DNA of 64,000 nt from Nilaparvata lugens (lineage: Eukaryota > Arthropoda > Insecta > Hemiptera > Delphacidae), in the NCBI RefSeq assembly GCF_014356525.2, contig NC_052517.1:2238742-2302741 (forward strand), given 5' to 3'. Below are positions 1-10,400 of the stretch, piece after piece (within the stretch, counting starts at the first letter, position 1; the number at the start of each line of letters is the position of its first letter). Under the pieces are notes generated by a model. It did not search any database. It was not told the DNA's origin and saw only the letters and a list, made by a program, of their open reading frames with translations. A program made the translations under genes and the position numbers.

Positions 1-686
1 AAAGATGACTGCGAAGAAATTTTAAAATTAAGAAAAATTGGGCAAAAACGAATGATTTAAATTTTTGGGATGATAGAGAATTTTCTTAACGATTTTGCTT
101 GAGTAAAGCAACTTCCAATCCAGTATTTGATTAAATAAACCACTTGATAGAAAATAAGACAATTTTTAACAGTGGTCTTTGATTAGAAAACATATTTTCA
201 ATAACACATAACTGAGATATTTTGCTTTCGAGAGATTTCTAATAAACGAGGAAGACCGTAGTAGATTTAAGAGTAACAAAATCGCTTTTTTAAACAAAAA
301 ATTCTAAAATATATTTTTTGGTGCCTGCTAAATATAAGTTTGTATCTAAAAGTAATATAGCATTTTATCATTTTTGAAGAATTTCTTTGATCGCTTTTCA
401 CATTTACTGCCATACAGCTTACAGCTCTGTGGATTTTGAACAAGGAAATAGTAGCTACATAACCTTAATTTACTGATTGTTTATAAACAAATAAAATAAC
501 AAATTTTCTGTAAAAATCAGCCTTCCTGATATTATAAACGATGACATTCTATTACCAACTTAATGCTAAACTAGTAAACTGGATTAGTAAATGCACTGAG
601 AAAACCGATTCAAGTTTAAACTTTCAGATTAACTTAAACTCGATTAACTTAATCGCGTTTAGCAATCTATACTGTGCAAACGGCCC
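1..686 (+). mobile_element. Right part of a Harbinger-like TIR element, cut by window start
   Basis: This stretch is a diverged copy of 47209-47888 and 49283-49950, base for base apart from scattered changes. It ends in the same terminus, CTGTGCAAACGGCCC. In the complete copy at 46044-47888 that terminus pairs with an inverted start and is flanked by TAA. The left part lies outside the window. The only ORF (541-750) is a chance frame: it continues into the terminus and is not open in the other copies. Confidence 0.6.
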
Positions 687-921
687 TTGGAGACATAAAA
701 TTAACAAAATATTTAATCTCAATTATGAAAATTTATTATTCAATCATTGAAAAATATACTTTATTGACAGATAAAATATAATTGATTATTGTATACAAGA
801 TTGAACAGTTAATATTACATCAGATGTACTGGTATCAACTATCCTCTATAGAAGGCAGTGGTAAGGCAGAGGATCGGCAACGTTGTTCTCCTATTTTCCT
901 CCACTGCCATTATAACGTGGC
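687..921 (-). mobile_element. MITE-1 half, reversed
   Basis: This is the half of the MITE-1 family that carries the subterminal motif CTCTATAGAAGGCAGTGG, read on the minus strand. It ends near 919 in the inverted terminus ACTGCCATTATAACGTGG. It abuts the Harbinger-like terminus at 686, so the Harbinger-like element appears to have landed in or beside this MITE. A second MITE-1 end starts within ten bases on its right, facing away. Confidence 0.65.
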
Positions 922-925
922 AACT

Positions 926-1005
926 ATAGTGAGGTCCACGTTATAATAGCAGTGAAGAAAGATAGGAGAACAACGTTGCCAAGTCTCTCCATTTTGTAAC
1001 TAAGT
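926..1005 (+). mobile_element. MITE-1 left end
   Basis: It begins with the family terminus CTATAGTGAGGTCCACGTTA and continues with the usual subterminal GAAGAAAGATAGGAGAACAA as far as about 1000. It may pair with the right half at 1720-2235, but the intervening 700 bases are longer than the interior of intact copies (378 bp at 7096-7473), so the pairing is uncertain. Confidence 0.7.
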
Positions 1006-1719
1006 GTACACAGCTGTTACTCAAATTCATCCCATTGAATTTGATCTAATAATAATTATTATTTCCTTGATAAAATAATCAAATTTATCAAGAAGCTATA
1101 TTTTTTCATAATTTGATTAAAAAATTTGGTTTCATAACTGAGATTAGATTTTTATTTTCAAACAAACCTGAAATGGCGGCTAATTTGAAAACCTGTGAGA
1201 CACCAATCTGAATTTAAAAACAACAGAAATTGAGTTATTTGGTAGGTATTCTATTCCAATTCCTTTTTAAAATAATAGAAGAATAGAAATCCTATTTAAA
1301 ATGATAAATTTCAATGGAAATAATTATGAAATAACCTTTCAATATTATTTATACCGGTACGAGTACGGTAAGTCTATACCTATATGTGTAGGCTAACTGA
1401 AGCATGGATTAAGTCTAGGATGGTTAGTTTTTCATTTACCTTGAAAAGTGACCATTCCTGCACTGATTACAGAACGCAAAGAATCACTTTTAAAATGTCA
1501 TTTCAGGTATTTTAATTCGTGTTTCTCATACGTTAACGTCATACGTCAAACGTCATACGTTCTCATACGTCTGAAAATTATTTCATTGTTTCAAAAATAC
1601 ATTTCAAATCAATTATACGACTTGTGTACCAAAGTATTTTGATAGAATAAAGAAAAATATGGCGGCTGAGAATTGTTTGTACAGTCACTGTCAAAATTAA
1701 AAATAAAATATTCTGGCAA
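1006..1719. other. AT-rich stretch, nothing recognised
   Basis: No coding region, RNA gene or known repeat was recognised. A small cluster of ACGTCATACGT-like repeats lies at about 1528-1572. The 64-aa frame at 1448-1642 runs through this cluster and has no protein-like features. Confidence 0.5.
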
Positions 1720-2235
1720 ACGGACAACATTGCAAAGCTTGAGAGAGATAGCGCTATCTGTTTTGTTGTATGATAGAAAAGGACAGCAACTGTATTGTCA
1801 ATCCTACACTGCCATTATTGATCGAGCGAAGTGAGGTCTAAGATTCAAGTCGACGATTTGGCATTTCTCTTAATGTTTATATGTTTTTATGTTGCGCATT
1901 TACGGCGAAATAATAGATTTTCATGAAATTTGACAGGTATGTTCCTTTTTAAATTGCACGTCGACGTATATACAAGGTTTTTGGAAATTTTGCAGTTCAA
2001 GGATAATATAAAAGGAAAAAGGAGCCTCCTTCATACGCCAATATTGGAGTAAAAATCAGACTATAGAATTATTCATCATAAATCAGCTGACAAGCGATTA
2101 CACAGATGTGTGGAGAAGCCAGTCTATTGCTGTATTTCCATAAGGTCTATAATTTCAATCAGGTACTTGTGGATGAGAATACTGCCTGAGGTCTACTGTT
2201 CACAGAACTACTAGTAACGTGGACCTCACTATAGC
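1720..2235 (+). mobile_element. MITE-1 right half split by an insertion
   Basis: Positions 1720-1817 match the MITE-1 right half (AGAGATAGCGCTATCTG, then ACTGCCATTA). The rest of the inverted terminus, TAACGTGGACCTCACTATAG, resumes at 2215. Joining the two flanks restores the canonical terminus without extra bases, so the 397-bp sequence between them inserted cleanly. Confidence 0.75.
1818..2214 (+). mobile_element. HINE-2, Helitron-like non-autonomous element
   Basis: This 397-bp insertion begins TTGATCGAGCGAAGTGAGG and ends in ACTACTAG, between an A and a T of the host MITE and without target duplication. An A|T target, a CTAG terminus and a small hairpin (CTGT/ACAG) just upstream are Helitron hallmarks, although the 5' end is TT rather than TC. 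A second copy of its 5' half lies at 36115-36346 on the minus strand, and its 3' end recurs at 24463-24490. Confidence 0.6.
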
Positions 2236-2744
2236 AGACAAACAAACAGATAATATATATGATAGCAGTATGGAATGCGTGTCTCAATAAATTAATCAAT
2301 GGTACAATGCACCTTTATAATAGCGCTGTCATTATTTGCTATTCTCAATTCGTAATTTGCTCTCTGACGTATTCGTCAATCCGGAGTGAGATTCATGTTA
2401 TGAAGTCGGTGGAAGTGGTAGGACTACAGAGTTGCCAATTCTCTGTTACCACCGCCTTCTATAGTAGATAGCTGTGATTCAAGTCATCCCCCTATATCTG
2501 ATATCTAATATTAATATATCGTTGATTCTTGATAAAGAAGAATTAAAGAAGAGCATAACGGAGTGAATTAAAGGCGAATATTTCTTCACTTTCAACCTAG
2601 CATTGTGATTTGTTTTTTCTCTTGTTTCAGTTTTCAGTTTGGTATTTCTCTGAATTCTGACCTTTCATAAATTATCAATATAGGTATGAATTATTTTACT
2701 TTGGACCACATTTTTAAAGTATATTTTGTGGCTCTACTTTTGTT
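2236..2744. other. Unclassified, weak MITE-1 resemblance at 2405-2475
   Basis: No gene was recognised. Positions 2405-2475 resemble the MITE-1 subterminal region (CCGCCTTCTATAGTAGATAG). The 70-aa frame at 2259-2471 overlaps this remnant and is not considered coding. Confidence 0.4.
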
Positions 2745-3050
2745 ATATAGTATATTTCGCACCTAGGGTCGAAAATGAGACTTTTCCGGCACGAAATCGT
2801 TTACCAAGTCCGAGGCCGTAGGCCGAGCACTAGAAAAGATTAAGAGCCGGAAAAACATTTTTGCCCGTGGTGCGAATGCTATTTTTCGCCACACACAGAA
2901 ATAAACAATACATATGAGAATAGTTGTTTACTAAGCACTTCTGAAGGCAGAAGTGGAAGGTGATAGCTCTAGCAAATCTGAGGTAATCTGAATATCAGGA
3001 AATTGTCCAAGTATTTTTATTTTTTATTCTGATTTGTCTAAATAACCTAG
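2745..3050 (-). repeat. R3 interspersed repeat copy
   Basis: It contains the family motif GAGGCCGTAGGCCGAG within a region starting TATTTCGCACCTAGGG. The whole stretch to about 3045 matches 59240-59560 in the opposite orientation. It has no coding capacity and its class is unknown. Short inverted terminal motifs (ATTCGCACC / GGTGCGAAT) suggest a DNA-transposon origin. Confidence 0.6.
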
Positions 3051-3074
3051 AATTTTGTGGGTATTAGTTGGCTG

Positions 3075-3255
3075 GTTATTTTTCTTTTCCATCTTCTTCT
3101 TCTCGTCGCTCATCTCTTCTCCAACTTCACCTTATTCTTCTTTTTCTTACACATCCTCTTCTACTCCTTGGTGTTGTTCTACTTCTACTCATCATTCTTC
3201 TTCCTCTTCTTTTCCTTATCATTTTTCTCTTCTTCTAATTCTTCTTTACATAGTA
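3075..3255 (+). repeat. Polypyrimidine TTC/TCT-rich tract
   Basis: About 180 bases with very few purines on the plus strand and irregular TTC repeats. Two overlapping frames (3055-3300 and 3057-3275) read as Ser/Phe/Leu-rich low complexity and are not genes. Such tracts can form triplex DNA, which is inference only. Confidence 0.8.
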
Positions 3256-3350
3256 ATTCTATTCAATTCAAGTAGACCTACTGAAATAAACCAACAATAA
3301 TTTCTTTTTTGTGTAGTTGAGAAGTTGATATTGTGGTAATTATTCATATT

Positions 3351-3475
3351 GAATGAAAAAGACTAAGAAATTGTCAAAAAACCACTGATTTATTGATAAT
3401 TAGAAACTAATCATCATTAGTTTCTAACTATCAATAATCAGTGGTTTTTAGACAATTTCTTAGTCTTTTTCATTC
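3351..3475. repeat. 125-bp near-perfect hairpin
   Basis: The first half, starting GAATGAAAAAGACTAAGAAA, is mirrored by the second half, ending TTTCTTAGTCTTTTTCATTC. The arms are about 60 bases with a loop of only a few bases near 3413 and few mismatches. It may be a palindromic MITE or a hairpin-RNA source. No promoter or transcript evidence is visible. Confidence 0.85.
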
Positions 3476-3516
3476 AACAATAATTTCATACTTCAACAAT
3501 AAAAAAACAAATAGCC

Positions 3517-3735
3517 TATAGTGTGGTCCACGTTATAATGACAGTGGATAAAGATAGGAGAATAGCGATGCCGATTCTCTGCATTAATTAATTATATTTC
3601 TATACTGTCAAAAACATGATTGGCATCATTGTGGATCTAGAAAAAGATAGTACCACCGTCTTTGTCGAATGATAGACTAGGATAGCAAAACCAAAGTGGA
3701 TCAAATACTGCCATTATAACGTGGACCTCACTATA
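3517..3735 (+). mobile_element. MITE-1 complete short copy (219 bp)
   Basis: The left terminus TATAGTGTGGTCCACGTTAT and the right terminus ending ACGTGGACCTCACTATA are inverted repeats of about 28 bases. The interior matches the complete copies at 21147-21365 and 25098-25317. There is no coding capacity. The element starts and ends with TATA/TA-type sequence, compatible with TA target choice (inference). Confidence 0.85.
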
Positions 3736-4011
3736 GGCTTGGAGAACAAACTGATTTTACTCACATTTTTAGTGGGTTTTAGCAAGCTGGTTATGTCTGC
3801 AATTTAACTGACAAACGGGGAGAAATTAATCTGCAACCAACGACTAAATATCGTTGGCTGATGTCGCTTTCTCTCTGATCTGCCACGCGATTGGCTGACC
3901 TCAACCGACCAATTACAGCGCAGCAATGGCGTCAATCGATCCAGCAGTCTGTAACACACACATCAGACAACACGTGATTAAATGATTGATGTTGTTATTA
4001 AGGAATGTAAT

Positions 4012-4063
4012 AAATGTAAATGTAAATGTAAATGTAAATGTAAATGTAAATGTAAATGTAAAT
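4012..4063 (+). repeat. (AAATGT)n microsatellite
   Basis: About eight uninterrupted copies of the 6-base unit AAATGT. The flanking 3736-4011 holds a GC-richer patch with no recognised feature. Confidence 0.9.
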
Positions 4064-4119
4064 CCTATGAAAACCAATCCGAGAAGCCTTCTGGGTTTGG
4101 TTCTCGTGGTATTTAATCT

Positions 4120-4325
4120 ATCTGTAGTATGATAAAGGAAAGATTTGGCTTATACACTTGTAGGGGATAGGAAATTCACGCATGACGCATCATCACGTCT
4201 CAACTACTCAACTCATTAACTTCACATTTTACATTTAGATTCTTGATTTACCGAGGATGGTTATAGGCCTATTTTCATTTCTTCAAGATTTCATTACGTC
4301 AAGTTTTCAGCTTGTCGTGAGTGCT
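4120..4325 (+). mobile_element. HINE-1 fragment (Helitron-like)
   Basis: It carries the family 5' region ending in GGGGATAGGAAATTCACG, then GACGCATCATCACGTCTCAA. Full copies such as 58320-58543 end in CTAG after a short GC hairpin. This copy lacks the 3' end and runs toward the 43-bp array. Confidence 0.6.
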
Positions 4326-4446
4326 CATTACTCTTAAATAATAAAAAGCAATAAATTGATTTACTCATCACCACGTCATAATTTGTGTATCGATACGGAA
4401 GACGAGTTTGTATCAAGATTAATATGAAATTGAGTTGTTTGTTTCA

Positions 4447-5490
4447 AGTTTGGTGGGCGATTTGATACGGAAGTGAGTTCTTTCTATCAGGTTTAGTGGG
4501 GCATTTGATACGGAAGTGAATTATTTGTATTAAGTTTGGCGGGGGATTTGATACGGAAGTGAATTGTTTGTATCAAGTTAGTTTGGTGGGGGATTTGATA
4601 CGAAAGTGAATTGTTTGTATTAAGTTTGGTGGGGGATTTGATACGGAAGTGAGTTGTTTGTATCAAGTTGGTGGTTGATTTGATACGAAAGTGAGTTGTT
4701 TGTATCATTTGTTGGTAGGGGATTTGATACAGAAGCGAATTATTCGTATCAAGTTTGGTGGGCGATTTGATACGGAAGTGATTTGTTTGTATAAAGTTTG
4801 GTGGGGGATATGATACGGAAGTGAGTTGTTTGTATCAAGTTAGTTTGGTGGGGGATTTGATACGAGAGTGAATTGTTTGTATTAAGTTTGGTGGGGGATT
4901 TGATACGGAAGTGACTTGTTTGTATCAAGTTTGGTGGTTGATTTGATACGGAAGTGATTTGTTTGCATCAAGTTTGGTGGTTGATTTGATACGGAAGTGA
5001 TTTGTTTGTATAAAGTTTGGTGGGGGATATGATACGGAAGTGAGTTGTTTGTATTAAGTTTGGTGGGGGATTTGATACGGAAGTGAATTATTTGTATCAT
5101 GTTTGATAGGGGATTTGATACAGAAGTGAATTATTTGTATCAAGTTTGTTGGGGGATTTGATACAGCAGTGAATTGTTTGTATCAGGTTTAGTGGGGCAT
5201 TTGATACGGAAGTGAATAGTTTGTATTAAGTTTGGTGGGTGATTTGATACAGCAGTGAATTATTGTTTATATCAGGTTTGGTGGGGGATTTGATACGGAA
5301 GTGAATTTTTTGTATCAAGTTTAGTGGGTGATTTGATACAGAAAATTGTTTGTATCAGGTTTAGTGGGGGATTTGATACGGAAGTGAATTGTTTGTATCA
5401 AGTTTGGTGGGGGATTTGATACGAAAGTGTGTTGTTTGTATCAAGTTTGGTGGGGGGTTTGATACGGAAGTGAGTTGTTTGCATCAATTC
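4447..5490. repeat. Sat43: 43-bp tandem array, about 24 units
   Basis: The consensus unit starts GATACGGAAGTGAATTGTTT and continues GTATCAAGTTTGGTGGGG. Each unit holds the inverted pair GATAC...GTATC separated by 15 bases. Units vary by point changes and small indels (GATACAGAAG, GATACGAAAG). Minus-strand frames at 4493-4708 and 4882-5100 merely read the repeat. The unit is not a multiple of three and the frames break. HINE-1 fragments flank the array on both sides. Confidence 0.92.
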
Positions 5491-5509
5491 TGTATAATAA
5501 TCCGTATAA

Positions 5510-5665
5510 TATTATAATAAACGAAAGGACTGTCTTATACAGGTAGGGGATAGGAAATTCACGAATGACGCATCATCACGTCTCAACTACTCAACTCATT
5601 AACTTGACATTTTCCATATAGACTCTCAATTTACAGAGGATGGTTATACGCCTATTTCCATTCTT
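5510..5665 (+). mobile_element. HINE-1 fragment, second copy flanking the 43-bp array
   Basis: The same GGGGATAGGAAATTCACG and GACGCATCATCACGTCTCAA motifs as at 4120-4325, in the same orientation. The 43-bp array may have expanded inside or between two copies of this family. Confidence 0.6.
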
Positions 5666-5734
5666 ATTAATAAAAAATTAATATCTTAATAAAGAACTCC
5701 AATCTTATAATGATAATTTTCCAATTGCAGAACT

Positions 5735-5850
5735 CATCGAATTTCCATCTAGCTGTTTACCTTGTTGTCAATATTTGCAGTAGCAAAAGTCTTCGGGGTG
5801 ATTTACAGCATTTAATTTAGATTTTCGTTTGGTAATAATTGATAATGATT
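5735..5850 (+). repeat. SINE-like body fragment
   Basis: The motif TTTCCATCTAGCTGTTTACC through GGGGTGATTTACAGCATTTA is shared with 19285-19400, 40575-40665 and 45240-45350. Only the copy at 19205 has a tRNA-like head attached, so this one would be a 5'-truncated copy. The following 5851-6117 is AT-rich with nothing recognised. Confidence 0.5.
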
Positions 5851-6117
5851 ATAATATATTGTGATGAATTCTAGAAGATTTATCTACATATTTCTAATGA
5901 TTACATTTAATTGAAAATGTGTACATTGAAATGACTTCAAAGTTGAAACGACTCTCAAGATAAGATTATGAAGCTATGAAGTTATGTGCCTTATCTACTC
6001 TTTTTTACCGAAATATCAATTATATTGGAATGCATGTACATTGAGAGGAGATCTATTTATATATATAATTTTTTTTTTATCTCTGTGATTCGAGTTTGCA
6101 ATGTATTTCTGTAACTT

Positions 6118-6612
6118 GATGTTTCTTAGTATGACACAGTATCATCACAATATGATACAGTATCGTCTCAACTTGATACACAACACCATAATTTGATACA
6201 GCACAGTATAAAGCTATCTTCGTTCCTTTTTTTATAATATATATTCTCATAAATGGGATTAAATATTTTGTTAATTGAATATATAGTTCTATATCATTGA
6301 AAACCGATCTGGCCACGTTGCGGAGCTAGAAAAGGATAAAGCTATCTGCTTTGTGGAATGATAGACAAGGATAGCAACACCAATGTTAATCAGGTGCTGA
6401 CTTTATAACGTGGACCTCACTATAGAACAAGAACAACCACAACATGATACAGTATCAACACAATATGATACAGTATCATCTCAACTTGGTACACAACACC
6501 ATAATTTGATACAAAACAGGATAGAGGTATCTGCTTTGTGGAATGATAGACAAGGATAGCAACACCATTGTTAATCAAATACTGTCATTATAACGTGGAC
6601 CTCACTATAGCC
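6118..6612 (+). repeat. Sat186/MITE-1 fragments
   Basis: A GATAC-rich module at 6118-6210, a MITE-1 right half at 6290-6415, then one full satellite-type unit ending ACGTGGACCTCACTATAG near 6611. Diverged relative to the main array at 7474-12786. Confidence 0.75.
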
Positions 6613-6764
6613 GAAAATGACCTTGGCTTTTCAGTATTGTTATTACATTGTATGCGACGAAAACTTAAATGGAAAAATAGAGGAAAATCTTTTAATTTTA
6701 GCAATCTCCAAAAGAACGTCATATCAATTTAACATAATGATCAATTTTTTCTGAAAATTCTTCT

Positions 6765-6985
6765 ATTATCTCTTCTTATGTCATTGACTCTTTGTAATAA
6801 CTTCTTCTTCTCTCTTCTTCTTCTTCTTCTTCTTCTACATCATCTTCTTATTATTCATCATATTCTTCTTCTTCTTCTCATTCATCTTCATCTTCTATTA
6901 TCTCTCTTCATCTGTCTTTCCTTTCTTCATTTTTCGTCTTTTCACTTCCTCTTCGTCCTTCACTGGGTGCTGATTCTCCTTTATA
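6765..6985 (+). repeat. Polypyrimidine TTC-rich tract
   Basis: About 220 bases of nearly pure pyrimidine with runs of CTT triplets. The 86-aa frame at 6778-7038 is low-complexity Leu/Ser/His and rejected as a gene. Confidence 0.8.
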
Positions 6986-7095
6986 TTTCTTCTTCTTTTC
7001 GTTCATGTGAAAATTTATTATTTAATCACGAAAAATAGTATTTCTTAATATTATTTGTTAATAACTCGTGTTATTAACTCCGGCTTCAGAGTGTC

Positions 7096-7473
7096 TATAG
7101 TGAGGTCCACGTTATAATGACAGTGGGGAAAGATAGGAGAACAACGTTACCGAACCTCTGTCTTGTGAATGCCTTCTATAGACGGTAGCTGATACAGGAT
7201 TATTGATGTAATATTAACTGTTCATTCTCGTTTAAAATAGTCAATTATATTTTATTAAGCAAGAAATTATATTTCTGAATAACTTCAGAGTAAATTTTTA
7301 TAATTAAGATGAAATATTTTGTTAATTAATTATTAATTCTACATTGTTAAAAGAGAATCTGGCAACAGAGCAAAGCGGAAAAGAGATAGCGCTATCTGCT
7401 TTGTGAATGATAGACAAGGATAGCAACACCAATGTTGATCAAATACTGCCATTATAACGTGGACCTCACTACA
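7096..7473 (+). mobile_element. MITE-1 complete long copy (378 bp)
   Basis: It starts TATAGTGAGGTCCACGTTAT and ends ACGTGGACCTCACTACA, giving inverted termini of about 28 bases around an AT-rich interior without coding capacity. Its last 100 bases (from AGAGATAGCGCTATCTGC) are the same sequence that forms about half of each monomer of the satellite beginning at 7474. This copy may therefore preserve the ancestor of the array. Confidence 0.85.
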
Positions 7474-10400
7474 GTAATTAGTGTTCGACTATATGATACA
7501 GTATCATCTCTACTTGATACACAACAACATAATTTGATACAAAACAGGATAGCGCTATCTGCTTTGTAGAATGATAGACAAGGATAGCAACACCAGTATT
7601 AATCAAATACTGTCATTATAACGTGGACCTCACTATAGAACAAGAACAACCACAACATGATACAGTATCAACACAATATGATACAGTGTCATCACAACTT
7701 GATACAAAACACCACAATTTGATACAAAACAAGATAGCGCTATCTGCTTTGAGGAATGATGGACAAGGATAGCAACACCAATGTTAATTGAATACTGCCA
7801 TTATAACGTGGACCTCACTATAGAACAAGAACAACCACAACATGATACAGTATCAACACAATATGATACAGTGTCATCACAACTTGATACAAAACACCAC
7901 AATTTGATACAAAACAGGATAGCGCTATCTGCTTTGTAGAATGATAGACAAGGATAGCAACACCAATGTTAATCAAATACTGCCATTATAACGTGGACCT
8001 CACTATAGAACAAGAACAACCACAACATGATACAGTATCAACACAATATGATACAGTGTCATCACAACTTGATACAAAACACCACAATTTGATACAAAAC
8101 AGATAGCGCTATCTGCTTTGTGGAATGATGGACAAGGATAGCAACACCAATGTTAATCGAATACTGCCATTATAACGTGGACCTCACTATAGAACAAGAA
8201 CAACCACAACATGATACAGTATCAACACAATATGATACAGTGTCATCACAACTTGATACAAAACCCACAATTTGATACAAAACAGGATAGCGCTATCTGC
8301 TTTGTAGAATGATAGACAAGGATAGCAACAGCAATGTTAATCAATACTGCAATTATAACGTGGACCTCACTATAGAACAAGAACAACCACAACATGATAC
8401 AGTATCAACACAATATGATACAGTGTCATCACAATTGATACAAAACACCACAATTTGATACAAAACAGGATAGCGCTATCTGCTTTGTGGAATGATGGAC
8501 AAGGATAGCAACACCAATGTTAATCGAATACTGCCATTAAACGTGGAACTCACTATAGAACAAGAACAACCACAACATGATACAGTATCAACACAATATG
8601 ATACAGTGTCATCACAACTTGATACAAAACACCACAATTTGATACAAAACAGGATAGCGCTATCTGCTTTGTAGAATGATAGACAAGGATAGCAACACCA
8701 ATGTTAATCAAATACTGCCATTATAACGTGGACCTCACTATAGAACAAGAACACCACAACATGATACAGTATCAACCAATATGATACAGTGTCTCACAAC
8801 TTGATACAAAACCCACAATTTGATACAAAACAGGATAGCGCTATCTGCTTTGTAGAATGATAGACAAGGATAGCAACAGCAATGTTAATCAAATACTGCA
8901 ATTATAACGTGGACCTCACTATAGAACAAGAACAACCACAACATGATACAGTATCAACACAATATGATACAGTGTCATCACAACTTGATACAAAACACCA
9001 CAATTTGATACAAAACAGGATAGCGCTATCTGCTTTGTGGAATGATGGACAAGGATAGCAACACCAATGTTAATCGAATACTGCCATTATAACGTGGAAC
9101 TCACTATAGAACAAGAACAACCACAACATGATACAGTATCAACACAATATGATACAGTGTCATCACAACTTGATACAAAACACCACAATTTGATACAAAA
9201 CAGGATAGCGCTATCTGCTTTGTAGAATGATAGACAAGGATAGCAACACCAATGTTAATCAAATACTGCCATTATAACGTGGACCTCACTATAGAACAAG
9301 AACAACCACAACATGATACAGTATCAACACAATATGATACAGTGTCATCACAACTTGATACAAAACACCACAATTTGATACAAAACAGGATAGCGCTATC
9401 TGCTTTGTGGAATGATGGACAAGGATAGCAACACCAATGTTAATCGAATACTGCCATTATAACGTGGACTCACTATAGAACAATAACAACCACAACATGA
9501 TACAGTATCAACACAATATGATACAGTGTCATCACAACTTGATACAAAACCCACAATTTGATACAAAACAGGATAGCGCTATCTGCTTTGTAGAATGATA
9601 GACAAGGATAGCAACACCAATGTTAATCAAATACTGCCATTATAACGTGGACCTCACTATAGAACAAGAACAACCACAACATGATACAGTATCAACACAA
9701 TATGATACAGTGTCATCACAATTGATACAAAACACCACAATTTGATACAAAAAGGATAGCGCTATCTGCTTGTGGAATGATGGACAAGGATAGCAACACC
9801 AATGTTAATCGAATACTGCCATTATAACGTGGACCTCACTATAGAACAAGAACAACCACAACATGATACAGTATCACACAATATGATACAGTGTCATCAC
9901 AACTTGATACAAAACACCACAATTTGATACAAAACAGGATAGCGCTATCTGCTTGTAGAATGATAGACAAGGATAGCAACACCAATGTTAATCAAATACT
10001 GCCATTATAACGTGGACCTCACTATAGAACAAGAACAACCACAACATGATACAGTATCAACACAATATGATACAGTGTCATCACAACTTGATACAAAACA
10101 CCACAATTTGATACAAAACAGGATAGCGCTATCTGCTTTGTGGAATGATGGACAAGGATAGCAACACCAATGTTAATCGAATACTGCCATTATAACGTGG
10201 ACCTCACTATAGAACAAGAACAACCACAACATGATACAGTATCAACACAATATGATACAGTGTCATCACAACTTGATACAAAACACCACAATTTGATACA
10301 AAACAGGATAGCGCTATCTGCTTTGTAGAATGATAGACAAGGATAGCAACACCAATGTTAATCGAATACTGCCATTATAACGTGGACCTCACTATAGAAC

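Noticed and set aside
4493..5100. Two minus-strand frames with repeated IQTTHFRIKSP-like peptides
   Set aside because: They read the 43-bp array, whose unit is not a multiple of three, so the frame cannot persist.
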